This document shows, piece by piece, positions 1-6,997 of a stretch of DNA of 42,462 nt. Made by a program: the position numbers and the translations under genes. Positions within the stretch are counted from its first letter, which is position 1; each line of letters starts with the position of its first letter. The stretch comes from a virus: positions 1-42,462 of IMG/VR virus record IMGVR_UViG_3300021407_000024. The stretch is one strand, 5' to 3'. The notes beneath the pieces are model-generated. The model searched no databases and was not told the origin of the DNA. It worked only from the letters and a program-made list of their open reading frames with translations.

Positions 1-15
1 CGAACAATAGTTCTC

Positions 16-120
16 TCACGCTGTCAAGGCGATGAAGTAGCACAGCATCGCCAGAACAAATAACAAAAGAACAAGCATAATCCAATGTATTCGGTTATCA
101 GGATCAAACAGGTCGCCCAC
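16..120 (-). CDS. tiny membrane protein, 34 aa
   Basis: A GTG-start frame of 35 codons begins six bases after the stop of the holin-like gene and ends in TGA at 16-18. It encodes a short acidic/polar head (GDLFDPDNRIHW) and then one strongly hydrophobic helix (about residues 14-33) ending ITALA-like. The position next to another one-helix protein suggests a lysis accessory or small membrane-disturbing peptide, but no family is recognised. There is only a weak GAG ahead of the GTG. It is the last frame in the leftward tail module within the window. Confidence 0.4.
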   Translation of the reverse strand: MGDLFDPDNRIHWIMLVLLLFVLAMLCYFIALTA

Positions 121-126
121 GGAATC

Positions 127-390
127 TCAATGACCCGGAGTGCAGCGATACAGCAATTCCGCTGTCTTTGTCTGCTGCTCGGTCAGTTGCGCGATCAGCT
201 TGGAGTCGGTGTTGCGAATCTCAAGGAACATCTCATTGCTGGCGCTGCGCGCCTGATTGATTCCGTAGTACACGATAACGATGAAGACCAAATTGAACAC
301 GACCATAGCCAGCGTCATCGGCGACTGCTTGAGCGCGTCGATCAGTCCGGTGGCAACCTTGGCGCCTTCCTCGGGTAGACCTGGGTTCAT
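127..390 (-). CDS. holin-like single-helix membrane protein
   Basis: An 87-residue protein with a short N-terminal cytosolic segment, one clear membrane helix (about residues 25-43, MTLAMVVFNLVFIVIVYY) and a polar, partly helical tail with a Cys near the end. Size, topology and position at the end of the tail module fit a phage holin or related lysis protein, but there is no diagnostic motif. The start chosen is the ATG at 390, which overlaps the stop of the upstream gene as ATGA. An upstream in-frame ATG at 423 would overlap that gene by 37 bases and is less likely. Confidence 0.6.
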   Translation of the reverse strand: MNPGLPEEGAKVATGLIDALKQSPMTLAMVVFNLVFIVIVYYGINQARSASNEMFLEIRNTDSKLIAQLTEQQTKTAELLYRCTPGH

Positions 391-608
391 TGCGGCAGCG
401 TCTTCTTGGCTATGGCGTCGCACGTCTCCGTCACGCCGACGAACTTCCCATCAACGGTATAGACGATGCAATGAACATTCGCGTGTAGATGCTGCTCCGA
501 AGGTCGCGGCACACGCAGCGTAACGATCTCGTCGGCGTTGAGTTCAAGCAGATGCCCGTCCGGCGCAGTCAGCTCGATCAACGTCAGAGCCAACAAAAAT
601 TTCAGCAT
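387..608 (-). CDS. hypothetical small protein, 73 aa
   Basis: The ATG at 608 is preceded by a GAGGGA ribosome site. The N-terminus (MLKFLLALTLIELTAPDG) is hydrophobic but lacks a clear cleavage site. The rest is short beta-type sequence with two Cys residues (CIV, ETCDA) and histidines. It is coupled by ATGA to the holin-like gene, so it probably belongs to the same lysis or tail-end unit. The family is not recognised. A periplasmic or membrane-anchored role is possible from the N-terminus only. Confidence 0.6.
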   Translation of the reverse strand: MLKFLLALTLIELTAPDGHLLELNADEIVTLRVPRPSEQHLHANVHCIVYTVDGKFVGVTETCDAIAKKTLPQ

Positions 609-616
609 TCATTCCC

Positions 617-1111
617 TCAACGTCTGCGGCGAGCATCGATCACCAAGTCCATGTTGCCACCGGCTCCGTTGGCAACCTGAAACACTTCAACGAAGAATGA
701 CAGCAGCGTCGTCACCGAGAACGATCCACGCGCGCTCTGCCCGATGATCGCCACGCCCTCCACCGCCATGGTGCCGAAGTTGCCATCGCCGCCGATCATG
801 ATGTTCGACATGCCTATCGGTTTCGGATTGAGATAGAACAGAGCGCTGCCGATGGTGGTGGAAAACGTCGCCGAGATGGTGAAGTCCCAATCACCGGGCG
901 GCATGTTGATCAGCGGAATTTGCCCGGTGGTAACCAATCCGCCGGCTCCACCAGCGCCGTAAGCAAACTCAACATCCGCTGTCAGGAACTCACCGACCTC
1001 GCCGGGAGCGGCGTCGGAACCATCAACAACACCAATGATCGGCCCGATGGTCGAGGTCGAAGACGACGGCGCCGGCTGGTCCTCTGGATGCTTTGGCTTG
1101 GCCTTTTTCAT
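617..1111 (-). CDS. tail-associated beta-rich protein
   Basis: A 164-residue protein starting with a Lys/Pro-rich head (KKAKPKHPEDQPAP). The following sequence is rich in Gly, Thr and aromatic beta strands (PPGDWDFTISATF, SARGSFSVTTLLSFF) and it ends RRRR. The strand pattern looks like the jelly-roll end domains of phage fibre proteins, so it may be a fibre tip or receptor-binding accessory (inference). The AGGGG site upstream of the ATG at 1111 supports the start. It lies just after the SPRY protein and a 67-residue protein in the fibre operon. Confidence 0.6.
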   Translation of the reverse strand: MKKAKPKHPEDQPAPSSSTSTIGPIIGVVDGSDAAPGEVGEFLTADVEFAYGAGGAGGLVTTGQIPLINMPPGDWDFTISATFSTTIGSALFYLNPKPIGMSNIMIGGDGNFGTMAVEGVAIIGQSARGSFSVTTLLSFFVEVFQVANGAGGNMDLVIDARRRR

Positions 1112-1120
1112 CGTTAACCC

Positions 1121-1324
1121 CTACTGCTTGACGCCAGTTTCCCCTTGATAATCGGGCACTTCTCCACTGTTTGACTGTTTGATCAGAGCAATCTGTTTTT
1201 GTAGTTGCTCGCTCATACTCAGCAACAATGGATTGACGTCGCGCCACGGACCGAGCGACAGGAACGAAACCACCCGCTGCCATTCATCATGCGTGAGCTG
1301 CACCGTGTAAAGCTGAGTCGTCAT
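1121..1324 (-). CDS. small hypothetical phage protein, 67 aa
   Basis: A short, mostly helical protein (TVQLTHDEWQRVVSFLSLGP, then a Gln-rich amphipathic segment) preceded by a GGAG site eight bases from the ATG. Small proteins of this style, opening with a beta strand and a TxxEW helix, are common in phage genomes, but I know no function for them. Gaps of a few bases on each side place it in the fibre transcript. Confidence 0.65.
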   Translation of the reverse strand: MTTQLYTVQLTHDEWQRVVSFLSLGPWRDVNPLLLSMSEQLQKQIALIKQSNSGEVPDYQGETGVKQ

Positions 1325-1327
1325 CGT

Positions 1328-1966
1328 CTATCTCCAGGCCACGTAACCAGCGGGCGGCGGATGGCTAAACGGACCAGCGGTGTTGATGGTCACCTGATCG
1401 GCTGATGCCCTCGAAGCGCTGACGAATCCGCTGAATGCCGGGAACAGCGCAGTGCCGGCAATTATTTCAAGCATAGCGAAGTTGGCGCCGAGGCCGACCA
1501 AGTCGCCATTGATATAAAAACCCACGGCCGGCTCGGCCGTGGAGGTGCCGGTTTGATCGAGCGCCACACCGATGACGTTGCCGGCAACGACTTGCACCGA
1601 ACCGGACCACGGTTGCTGATCCGCATACCAGACGTCGCTTTGTAAAGCGCCGTTGTTGAAGCCCAGGCCGATGGAGTCGCCGCCGCCATCATTGCCAAGC
1701 TGAAGCTGTCCAGCAAGGTTGAAGTTGCCATCGCACACCCCAACCGCCGCCACCAAGCCGAACGTCGCGTTGACCGTGATCTCGAAGTAAGTCTTGCCGG
1801 CAGTTTGCGACTTGACCCCGCGCACGCAGCCGATGTTGGCACTGGTCGCCGTCGCCGTCCGACTGCCGTTGCTCAACGCGATCAGGGAAAGATGCGCCGG
1901 GTCCCAGCCCGAGCCAAAGCCGACCGCATCCAGAACCGGAAGATTGCCGGGCAGAATGCACGTCAT
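1328..1966 (-). CDS. SPRY-domain tail protein
   Basis: A 212-residue protein with the hallmarks of a B30.2/SPRY fold. KTYFEITVN is an early strand, VGVCDGNFN follows, NVIGVALD is the central strand, VGFYINGDLVG comes next, and the end ADQVTIN...GPFSHPPPAGYVAW matches the usual phage SPRY ending PPAGYxxW. SPRY domains bind protein or glycan ligands and appear in phage fibre regions, so a host-surface recognition role is inferred. The start is the ATG at 1966, which overlaps the stop of the large fibre gene as ATGA; the longer frame to 2032 is rejected for that reason. Confidence 0.75.
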   Translation of the reverse strand: MTCILPGNLPVLDAVGFGSGWDPAHLSLIALSNGSRTATATSANIGCVRGVKSQTAGKTYFEITVNATFGLVAAVGVCDGNFNLAGQLQLGNDGGGDSIGLGFNNGALQSDVWYADQQPWSGSVQVVAGNVIGVALDQTGTSTAEPAVGFYINGDLVGLGANFAMLEIIAGTALFPAFSGFVSASRASADQVTINTAGPFSHPPPAGYVAWR

Positions 1967-3909
1967 GCGCAATCCCCGGCCAGGACAAAAGCGGCATTGC
2001 TGCCGGTGGTCGACATGACCGTCAGCGCACAAGTCGCGTACTGCCCGGCACTGTGGGTAAGTCCCTGCCGGTTGTGCACGCTGGCGGAACCCGAGGCGAC
2101 AAACGAAATCTGCCCGGCGCCGGCCTGGATGATGGTGCAGTAGAAAGTTTTCGGCAGGGTCCCCGGCAAGGTCACGGTGACCGGCGAGGCGGCGGTGCAG
2201 TTCTTAATGCAGCCCGAGTCGCTCGCGGCGAGCGTGATCGAGTTGGCGAAATCGGCCGAGCTGGCCGGCACGTTGGCCGAGGGAACCGAACTCGGCACGC
2301 TGGCCTGCACGAAGGCGGTGGTGGCGAGCTGCGTGGTCGAGGTGCCAGGGACCGCAGTCGGGGCGCTCGGCGTTCCGGTGAAGGCCGGCGAGGCAATCAG
2401 CGCACCACCAGCTCCGGTAATGTCCGGCCCGGTCAAGGTCACCGCCCCGGTGCGGCTGTTGAAGCTGGTCACCGAGCCCAGAACCGCGAGCGCAACAAAG
2501 GCCGTGGTGGCGAGCTGCGCCGTTGAGGTACCCGCTGCGGCGGTCGGCGCAGTCGGGGTGCCGGTGAAGGCCGGTGAGGCCAGCGCCGCCCCGCCGGCAT
2601 TGGTGACGTCGGTCACCACCAGGGTCACCGCACCATTGCGGCCGTTGAAGCTGGCGACGCCGCCGGCAGCGCCAATGGCGGCAGTGACGAAGGCGGTGGT
2701 GGCGATGCTGGTGTCGCTGTCGCCCGGCGCTGGAGTCGGGGCGGTCGGAGTGCCGGTGAAGGCCGGTGACGCGAGCGGCGCACCACCGGCGGCCGTGATG
2801 TCCGCCGCAGTCAGAGTGATCGCGCCGGTGCGGCCGTTGAACTGCGACACCCCGGTGGTCGAGGCCACCACGGCAGCGGTGACGAAGGCCGTGGTCGCCA
2901 ATTCGGTCGTGTTGGTGCCGGCCGTGGCCGTGGGGCCGCGCGGCACCCCGGTGAACACCGGGCTGAGCAGCGGCGCATAGCCGGTCAGACCGGCCTGGGT
3001 AGCCCCGCCCGCTGCCGTGATGTCGGCCGTGGTCAGGACGATGGCGCCGGTGCGGGTGTTGAAGCTGGTTACCGCCGACTGCCCGGCCGCCGCGATTGCG
3101 CTCTGCACCCACGCGGTATTGGGAATCTGCTGATCGGATTGAGTCGGCGACGCGGGCGTGGGCGTGGTTGGGGTGCCAAAAAAGGTCGGCGATCCGAGCG
3201 TCGCCCCACCGGCGCCCATGATGTCGTTGAGTTGTAAGGTGATCGCGCCGGTGCGGGTGTTGAAGCTGGTGACCGAATTGGCGATCACCCATTGCTGCGT
3301 CGCCGCCGGCTGATTGGCAATCATCATCCCGTTGGCCGAGATCGTGCCACCGACAGTAAGGTTGCCGAGCGGGGTGACGTTGAAGACCGGGAGGCCGCCG
3401 AAGAAAATGGTGAAGTTGCTGCTGGTGAGATTGATCGAGCCGATTGGCGGGTTGCCCCACTGGATCGGACCAGTCATGACCAGCCCGGGGAAAGAGCCGT
3501 CGCCGCCGAGAGTAAACACCGGTTGCCACGCCGAGGTGTCGATAGCGTCGTCGCGCTCACCCGCTTGCAGCGTTGACCACACCAGATTGGCGCCGTCGAA
3601 ATTCCAGTTGCCGGCGCCGCCATTCTGCAAATAGCGCTGCACCCCGTCTTCATCGACATACCAGTTGAAGCCCTGGCGCTGGCCGATTGGGGTGATCAGG
3701 TAGGACGAAGCAATGCCTTTGTTGAACGGCGGCGGTAGAATGCCGACATTGAGCCGCTGATAGACCTGCGCCAGCAAGCCGTCCTGCGTGACGTTGGCAT
3801 AGGGACCGCCGACGCCACCTTGCTGCACCAACAATAAGTCATAGGCGCCGATGTATTGCAGCGTCGGATAGTTGCCAACCTGCCTGACATTGATGACGAA
3901 GTCGTCCAT
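1963..3909 (-). CDS. tail fibre with five internal repeats
   Basis: A 648-residue fibre. The N-terminal 200 residues probably attach it to the tail. Residues from about 210 to 545 are five repeats of 60-70 residues, each with the pattern SFNxRTGAxTL, then DIxxAGGA, then SPxFTGTPTAPT and LATTAFV. This repeat type is well known in phage tail fibres. The C-terminal 100 residues (from ANSITLAASDSG) form a beta domain typical of fibre ends. The ATG at 3909 has a GAGGG site. The fibre operon reads spike, adaptor, fibre, then SPRY protein. Repeat number probably varies between relatives by recombination. Confidence 0.9.
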   Translation of the reverse strand: MDDFVINVRQVGNYPTLQYIGAYDLLLVQQGGVGGPYANVTQDGLLAQVYQRLNVGILPPPFNKGIASSYLITPIGQRQGFNWYVDEDGVQRYLQNGGAGNWNFDGANLVWSTLQAGERDDAIDTSAWQPVFTLGGDGSFPGLVMTGPIQWGNPPIGSINLTSSNFTIFFGGLPVFNVTPLGNLTVGGTISANGMMIANQPAATQQWVIANSVTSFNTRTGAITLQLNDIMGAGGATLGSPTFFGTPTTPTPASPTQSDQQIPNTAWVQSAIAAAGQSAVTSFNTRTGAIVLTTADITAAGGATQAGLTGYAPLLSPVFTGVPRGPTATAGTNTTELATTAFVTAAVVASTTGVSQFNGRTGAITLTAADITAAGGAPLASPAFTGTPTAPTPAPGDSDTSIATTAFVTAAIGAAGGVASFNGRNGAVTLVVTDVTNAGGAALASPAFTGTPTAPTAAAGTSTAQLATTAFVALAVLGSVTSFNSRTGAVTLTGPDITGAGGALIASPAFTGTPSAPTAVPGTSTTQLATTAFVQASVPSSVPSANVPASSADFANSITLAASDSGCIKNCTAASPVTVTLPGTLPKTFYCTIIQAGAGQISFVASGSASVHNRQGLTHSAGQYATCALTVMSTTGSNAAFVLAGDCA

Positions 3910-3918
3910 GGCCTACCC

Positions 3919-4236
3919 TCAACTTGTTGGCGCGCACAGCATCAGCGCGGTGCGCGGCCAGATGCCGCCATCAGTATCGGTCGCCGTCCACAGCACCTGA
4001 TAGTCCTTGCCCTCGGAGCCGCCGCCGACCGGACAGTACAGCACTCGCCCGAGCACCGTGACGTTACCAACAACAAAATCAGCGTCGGCCGGAATCGGCA
4101 CCGCCAAGTTGTTGAAGAAGTGCAAGGTGCCGGAGGCAATGCCGACGCCGGGCGGAATCACGTAGCTGAAATCCATGCCGAGCAAACACGCCTCGCCGGG
4201 TGCGAAGTTGGGCGTGTAGCGGCGGTTGATCGACAT
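3919..4236 (-). CDS. fibre-tail adaptor-like protein
   Basis: A 105-residue beta-rich protein starting MSINRRYTPNFAPGEACLLG and ending PRTALMLCAP. The length, the early Asn/Arg/Tyr head and the position between a spike and a fibre gene fit small proteins annotated as phage fibre-tail adaptors, which join fibres to the tail hub. The identification rests on general resemblance and context. An AGGGG site lies nine bases ahead of the ATG at 4236, and the stop is ten bases before the fibre start. Confidence 0.55.
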   Translation of the reverse strand: MSINRRYTPNFAPGEACLLGMDFSYVIPPGVGIASGTLHFFNNLAVPIPADADFVVGNVTVLGRVLYCPVGGGSEGKDYQVLWTATDTDGGIWPRTALMLCAPTS

Positions 4237-4245
4237 GGCGATCCC

Positions 4246-4455
4246 CTAGCCACCGAGCCGGCGGGTGTCCTCGACCCAACGCGCCGTGAGCAACCGGTGA
4301 ATGAAAAACGCATTGGTGGTGCCGACGAAATTGCCATCAGGATCAATGACATAGGAGCCCGGACCGGGTCCGGTCAGCAGCACCGGCCCCTCGATCAGCA
4401 CCGGTCCGCTGCCGTTGGTCGGCATCGCCGTGATGACCCGCATGCGCCCGAACAT
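4246..4455 (-). CDS. hypothetical 69-aa tail-region protein
   Basis: A short Gly/Pro-rich beta protein (GPVLIEGPVLLTGPGPGSYV) with a more charged end (RLLTARWVEDTRRLGG). A strong AGGAGGG site precedes the ATG at 4455. It lies in the ten-gene leftward tail unit between the spike and the adaptor, with ten-base gaps on both sides. I do not recognise the family. A spike-associated or chaperone role would be a guess. Confidence 0.65.
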   Translation of the reverse strand: MFGRMRVITAMPTNGSGPVLIEGPVLLTGPGPGSYVIDPDGNFVGTTNAFFIHRLLTARWVEDTRRLGG

Positions 4456-4465
4456 CCGATCCCTC

Positions 4466-6724
4466 CTAGCGCACGATCAAGCACGTCACCGTCGCGGTCG
4501 AAGCTGCATTCGATGAATGCACGTTGAAGCCAGTCGGCGAAATCGTATCAACATAAAATGTCTCGCCGGCATTGCCGGTCACCAACACCATGTAGTTGGC
4601 GTCCGGTTCGTTGGCGCCAATCACCGCCGTGGCACCACCGCCGCTCGACGGCGCATAAACCCCGGTCTGCGGAGCTGCGCCCTGGATCAATATCTTGCTG
4701 GCGTTGACATAGCCGATGCAGTAGCCGAACCAATCGGTCCAACCATTGCCGCCCTTGCCGGCAACGTGAATCGGCTTGCCGTTGTCGGACGGGAAAAACA
4801 ACGACGCGCTGTTGAAGTGAAACGCCAACCCGCCGCCGGTATCAACCGCAACGCTGCGCTTGAAGCTGAGGTTGAGCGTGCCGGCGCCGGCAAACTTGCC
4901 CATGATGCGCAAATTCTGCCCCGGGGTCGGCACCCCGGTCGAGGACCAGAATTGAATGCTGTCACCGCTGCCGGTGCTGACCGGATTGCTCAGGGTCACC
5001 GAGGTGCTGGTCAAGGATATGACAATGGTCGGATTCTCGTTGCCCGGCGCGATAAACCCACTGCCGCCGGTCGCGTCCGACACCGAATAGCCGACCTGAA
5101 CCCCGGCCGGCACCGCCGCAAAATTCAGCACCGGGCTCGATGTCGTCGCCGCGCTGGTCGGCGCGGTGATCAGCAGCGGAACCTCGGCCCCGCCAACAAC
5201 ACCTTCAGCCAATTGCCGCACCAAGTTGAGCGCCGAGTAATCCGAGCCGAACGGCGATCCAACATTGGCATCAGGCGGAACATACTTGATTTGCTGATTG
5301 ACCGGATTGTACTGCGTCACCAGCCACGGCTGATTGTCGAGGTTGATGCCGTTGACGCTGCCCTCGAAATCGGGAATTGGCAGTCCCGGAAAACTGGAAC
5401 CGTCGAAGTTGCTTTTCAGCACAATGCTGGCCGGACTGTTGTTGGAAAACGCCTGAATGTTGAACGGAAGTCCGGTTGCCGGATCAGGCAAAATAAAGTT
5501 GTTGATCATGACCAAGCTGGTTAACCCACTGGAAAATATGGTGTTTTGCTCGGCAACGATGCCGCAGTCGCTGGCGTGAAGGCGGGAGAATTTGCCGGTG
5601 AATATTTGTTTGCAATTCAAAACATTGCAGGAGCGGGCAGAGAGCGCGCCGCCACTACCGTTGACAAACACGGCGCCGTCCTCGGAGCGGAAGCCGACGA
5701 TGTCACAGATGCCGTTCTGTTCAACAACAAAATCCGCGACCGTACTCAACGACGACGAACCACCATAAACATGCCAGCCTTCAGCGGCGCCGCTGTCGAG
5801 TCCAACCTTGTTGTTGCTCATCGACAACATGTAGAAACAATGATCGAGAGTATCGAAATCGATGCAGGTCCATCCGGTGTTGTTGTTGTAAAGCCCGAGC
5901 GAATACCAGGAAATCTCCGAAGACGCACCAAAGTTGCCGTCAATGATGGCGGTATCAAACCCGCTGATCAGGCAATCACTGAAGCGGCCCTGAAGCGTCT
6001 GGGTGCCGGACGCGCCGCTGCCGGAACCGCCAAGCAGCATGCCCTTGCTGGTGCCGGGCGCGCCATTGTTGCTGACGCTCAAGCCGGTGACGCTGAAATA
6101 CTTGTTGCGGCCAAACTGCAAGGCCGCCCGACCATCGGTCGGGCCAGCGTAGCGAATGCCGCTGCTGTTGGCGCCGAACGGACACTCGATGCTGATAAAG
6201 CTGGACGGCGCGGTGGCGCCGCTGACCACGTCGCCAACAACAATCGTGTCGGTGGTGCGACAAAATCCGACGTCCCAAACGACAGTGCCGCCCTTGCCCT
6301 TGAGCGAAGCAAACGCGGCATTGAGCGCAGCGGTGTCGTCAGTGACGCTGTCGCCGACAACACCAAACGAACTCAGCGGGAAGTAACCGGCGATGCTGCC
6401 GCCGCCACCACCCGATCCGGGCGGCCCCTGCGGTCCCGGCGGACCCTGAGGTCCTGGTGGTCCTTGCGGTCCGGCCGGCCCGGGAGGTCCGGGCGTGCCC
6501 GAGCCGCCGCCGCTCAACGCCTGCACCGAGCCGACCGACATGCCGACATAGCTGCCGCTGGGCTGTAATTGCTGCAACGCCGCAGCGGTCGGATTGGCAC
6601 TGCGGGTGAGCGCGCCGCGCGGGGTGGCGCTGTCAACGATCAGCGCCGGATCAACCAATCGGGTCGCCATCTGATCGACCGTCAGAGTCGGACGCGAGCT
6701 GATGCTGGACGGAGGCAGCGGCAT
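4466..6724 (-). CDS. tailspike with collagen-like stalk and pectate-lyase-type helix
   Basis: A 752-residue receptor-binding spike. Residues 1-75 are a Ser/Thr/Pro-rich attachment head. Residues about 76-103 are Gly-Pro-Pro type triplets followed by a Gly-rich hinge. From about residue 120, SSFGVVGDSVTDDTAALNAA is the classic entry to a right-handed parallel beta-helix (pectate-lyase-3 type), which continues to about residue 430 with N-rich turns. The last 280 residues are beta sandwiches probably involved in trimer closure. Such spikes bind and often cut surface polysaccharide; catalytic residues cannot be assigned by eye. The ATG at 6724 lacks a strong ribosome site. It is first in the leftward tail unit. 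Confidence 0.85.
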   Translation of the reverse strand: MPLPPSSISSRPTLTVDQMATRLVDPALIVDSATPRGALTRSANPTAAALQQLQPSGSYVGMSVGSVQALSGGGSGTPGPPGPAGPQGPPGPQGPPGPQGPPGSGGGGGSIAGYFPLSSFGVVGDSVTDDTAALNAAFASLKGKGGTVVWDVGFCRTTDTIVVGDVVSGATAPSSFISIECPFGANSSGIRYAGPTDGRAALQFGRNKYFSVTGLSVSNNGAPGTSKGMLLGGSGSGASGTQTLQGRFSDCLISGFDTAIIDGNFGASSEISWYSLGLYNNNTGWTCIDFDTLDHCFYMLSMSNNKVGLDSGAAEGWHVYGGSSSLSTVADFVVEQNGICDIVGFRSEDGAVFVNGSGGALSARSCNVLNCKQIFTGKFSRLHASDCGIVAEQNTIFSSGLTSLVMINNFILPDPATGLPFNIQAFSNNSPASIVLKSNFDGSSFPGLPIPDFEGSVNGINLDNQPWLVTQYNPVNQQIKYVPPDANVGSPFGSDYSALNLVRQLAEGVVGGAEVPLLITAPTSAATTSSPVLNFAAVPAGVQVGYSVSDATGGSGFIAPGNENPTIVISLTSTSVTLSNPVSTGSGDSIQFWSSTGVPTPGQNLRIMGKFAGAGTLNLSFKRSVAVDTGGGLAFHFNSASLFFPSDNGKPIHVAGKGGNGWTDWFGYCIGYVNASKILIQGAAPQTGVYAPSSGGGATAVIGANEPDANYMVLVTGNAGETFYVDTISPTGFNVHSSNAASTATVTCLIVR

Positions 6725-6809
6725 GGCGCGAGCTTAACAGATTTTTTTGCAGCGCCGGTAGCCCACCCCTTTCGCCGACGCAGAGCGGGGACTAGGCTCG
6801 CGAAATGGA

Positions 6810-6837
6810 AAAGGGTCCGGCGCCGACCGGACCCTTT
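6810..6837. other. perfect 11-bp hairpin in divergent control region
   Basis: AAAGGGTCCGG at 6810-6820 pairs perfectly with CCGGACCCTTT at 6827-6837 around the loop CGCCGA. It lies between the leftward spike gene and the rightward primase gene. Read leftward, the stem is followed by TTTTCC and ATTT, so it could end leftward readthrough before the tail unit. Read rightward, there is no T-run. An operator or mRNA 5-prime stem is equally possible. Confidence 0.6.
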
Positions 6838-6887
6838 GATAGCCTACCACAGCCATCAAACCAAACACGGGGAAGCCTGAGCCGAAT

Positions 6888-6967
6888 CCCAATGTCTGAC
6901 CATCAAAACACCAGGAGGTACCCCAATGTCTGACCCCGCAAAAATAGATACGATCCCCCTGTCTGAC
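6888..6967 (+). repeat. three phased TGTCTGAC repeats
   Basis: CCCAATGTCTGACC occurs at 6888-6901 and again at 6922-6935. A third shorter copy, CTGTCTGAC, ends at 6967. The shared core TGTCTGAC starts at 6893, 6927 and 6960, so the spacing is 34 and 33 bases, about three helical turns. The second copy contains the start codon of a 22-codon leader and the third encodes Leu-Ser-Asp in the same frame. The set may be an operator array or the remains of duplicated start regions. Confidence 0.6.
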
Positions 6968-6994
6968 AAGCGATTTTTGCCGTGGGGAGCCTGA
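6926..6994 (+). CDS. 22-aa leader peptide ahead of primase-helicase
   Basis: The ATG at 6926 is preceded by a perfect AGGAGG at 6913-6918 with a seven-base spacer, the best ribosome site in the region. The peptide is MSDPAKIDTIPLSDKRFLPW plus Gly-Ala, and its TGA lies three bases before the primase ATG at 6998. The close spacing suggests translational coupling to the primase-helicase. No family is recognised. The peptide may matter only as a translated leader. Confidence 0.5.
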   Translation: MSDPAKIDTIPLSDKRFLPWGA

Positions 6995-6997
6995 TCT

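Noticed and set aside
2177-2980. Long plus-strand open frame of 267 codons
   Set aside because: It is the antisense shadow of the repetitive fibre gene; its repeated residues only mirror the fibre repeats.
4517-6568. Long plus-strand open frames opposite the tailspike
   Set aside because: No ribosome sites or plausible domains; explained by GC-rich antisense of the spike gene.
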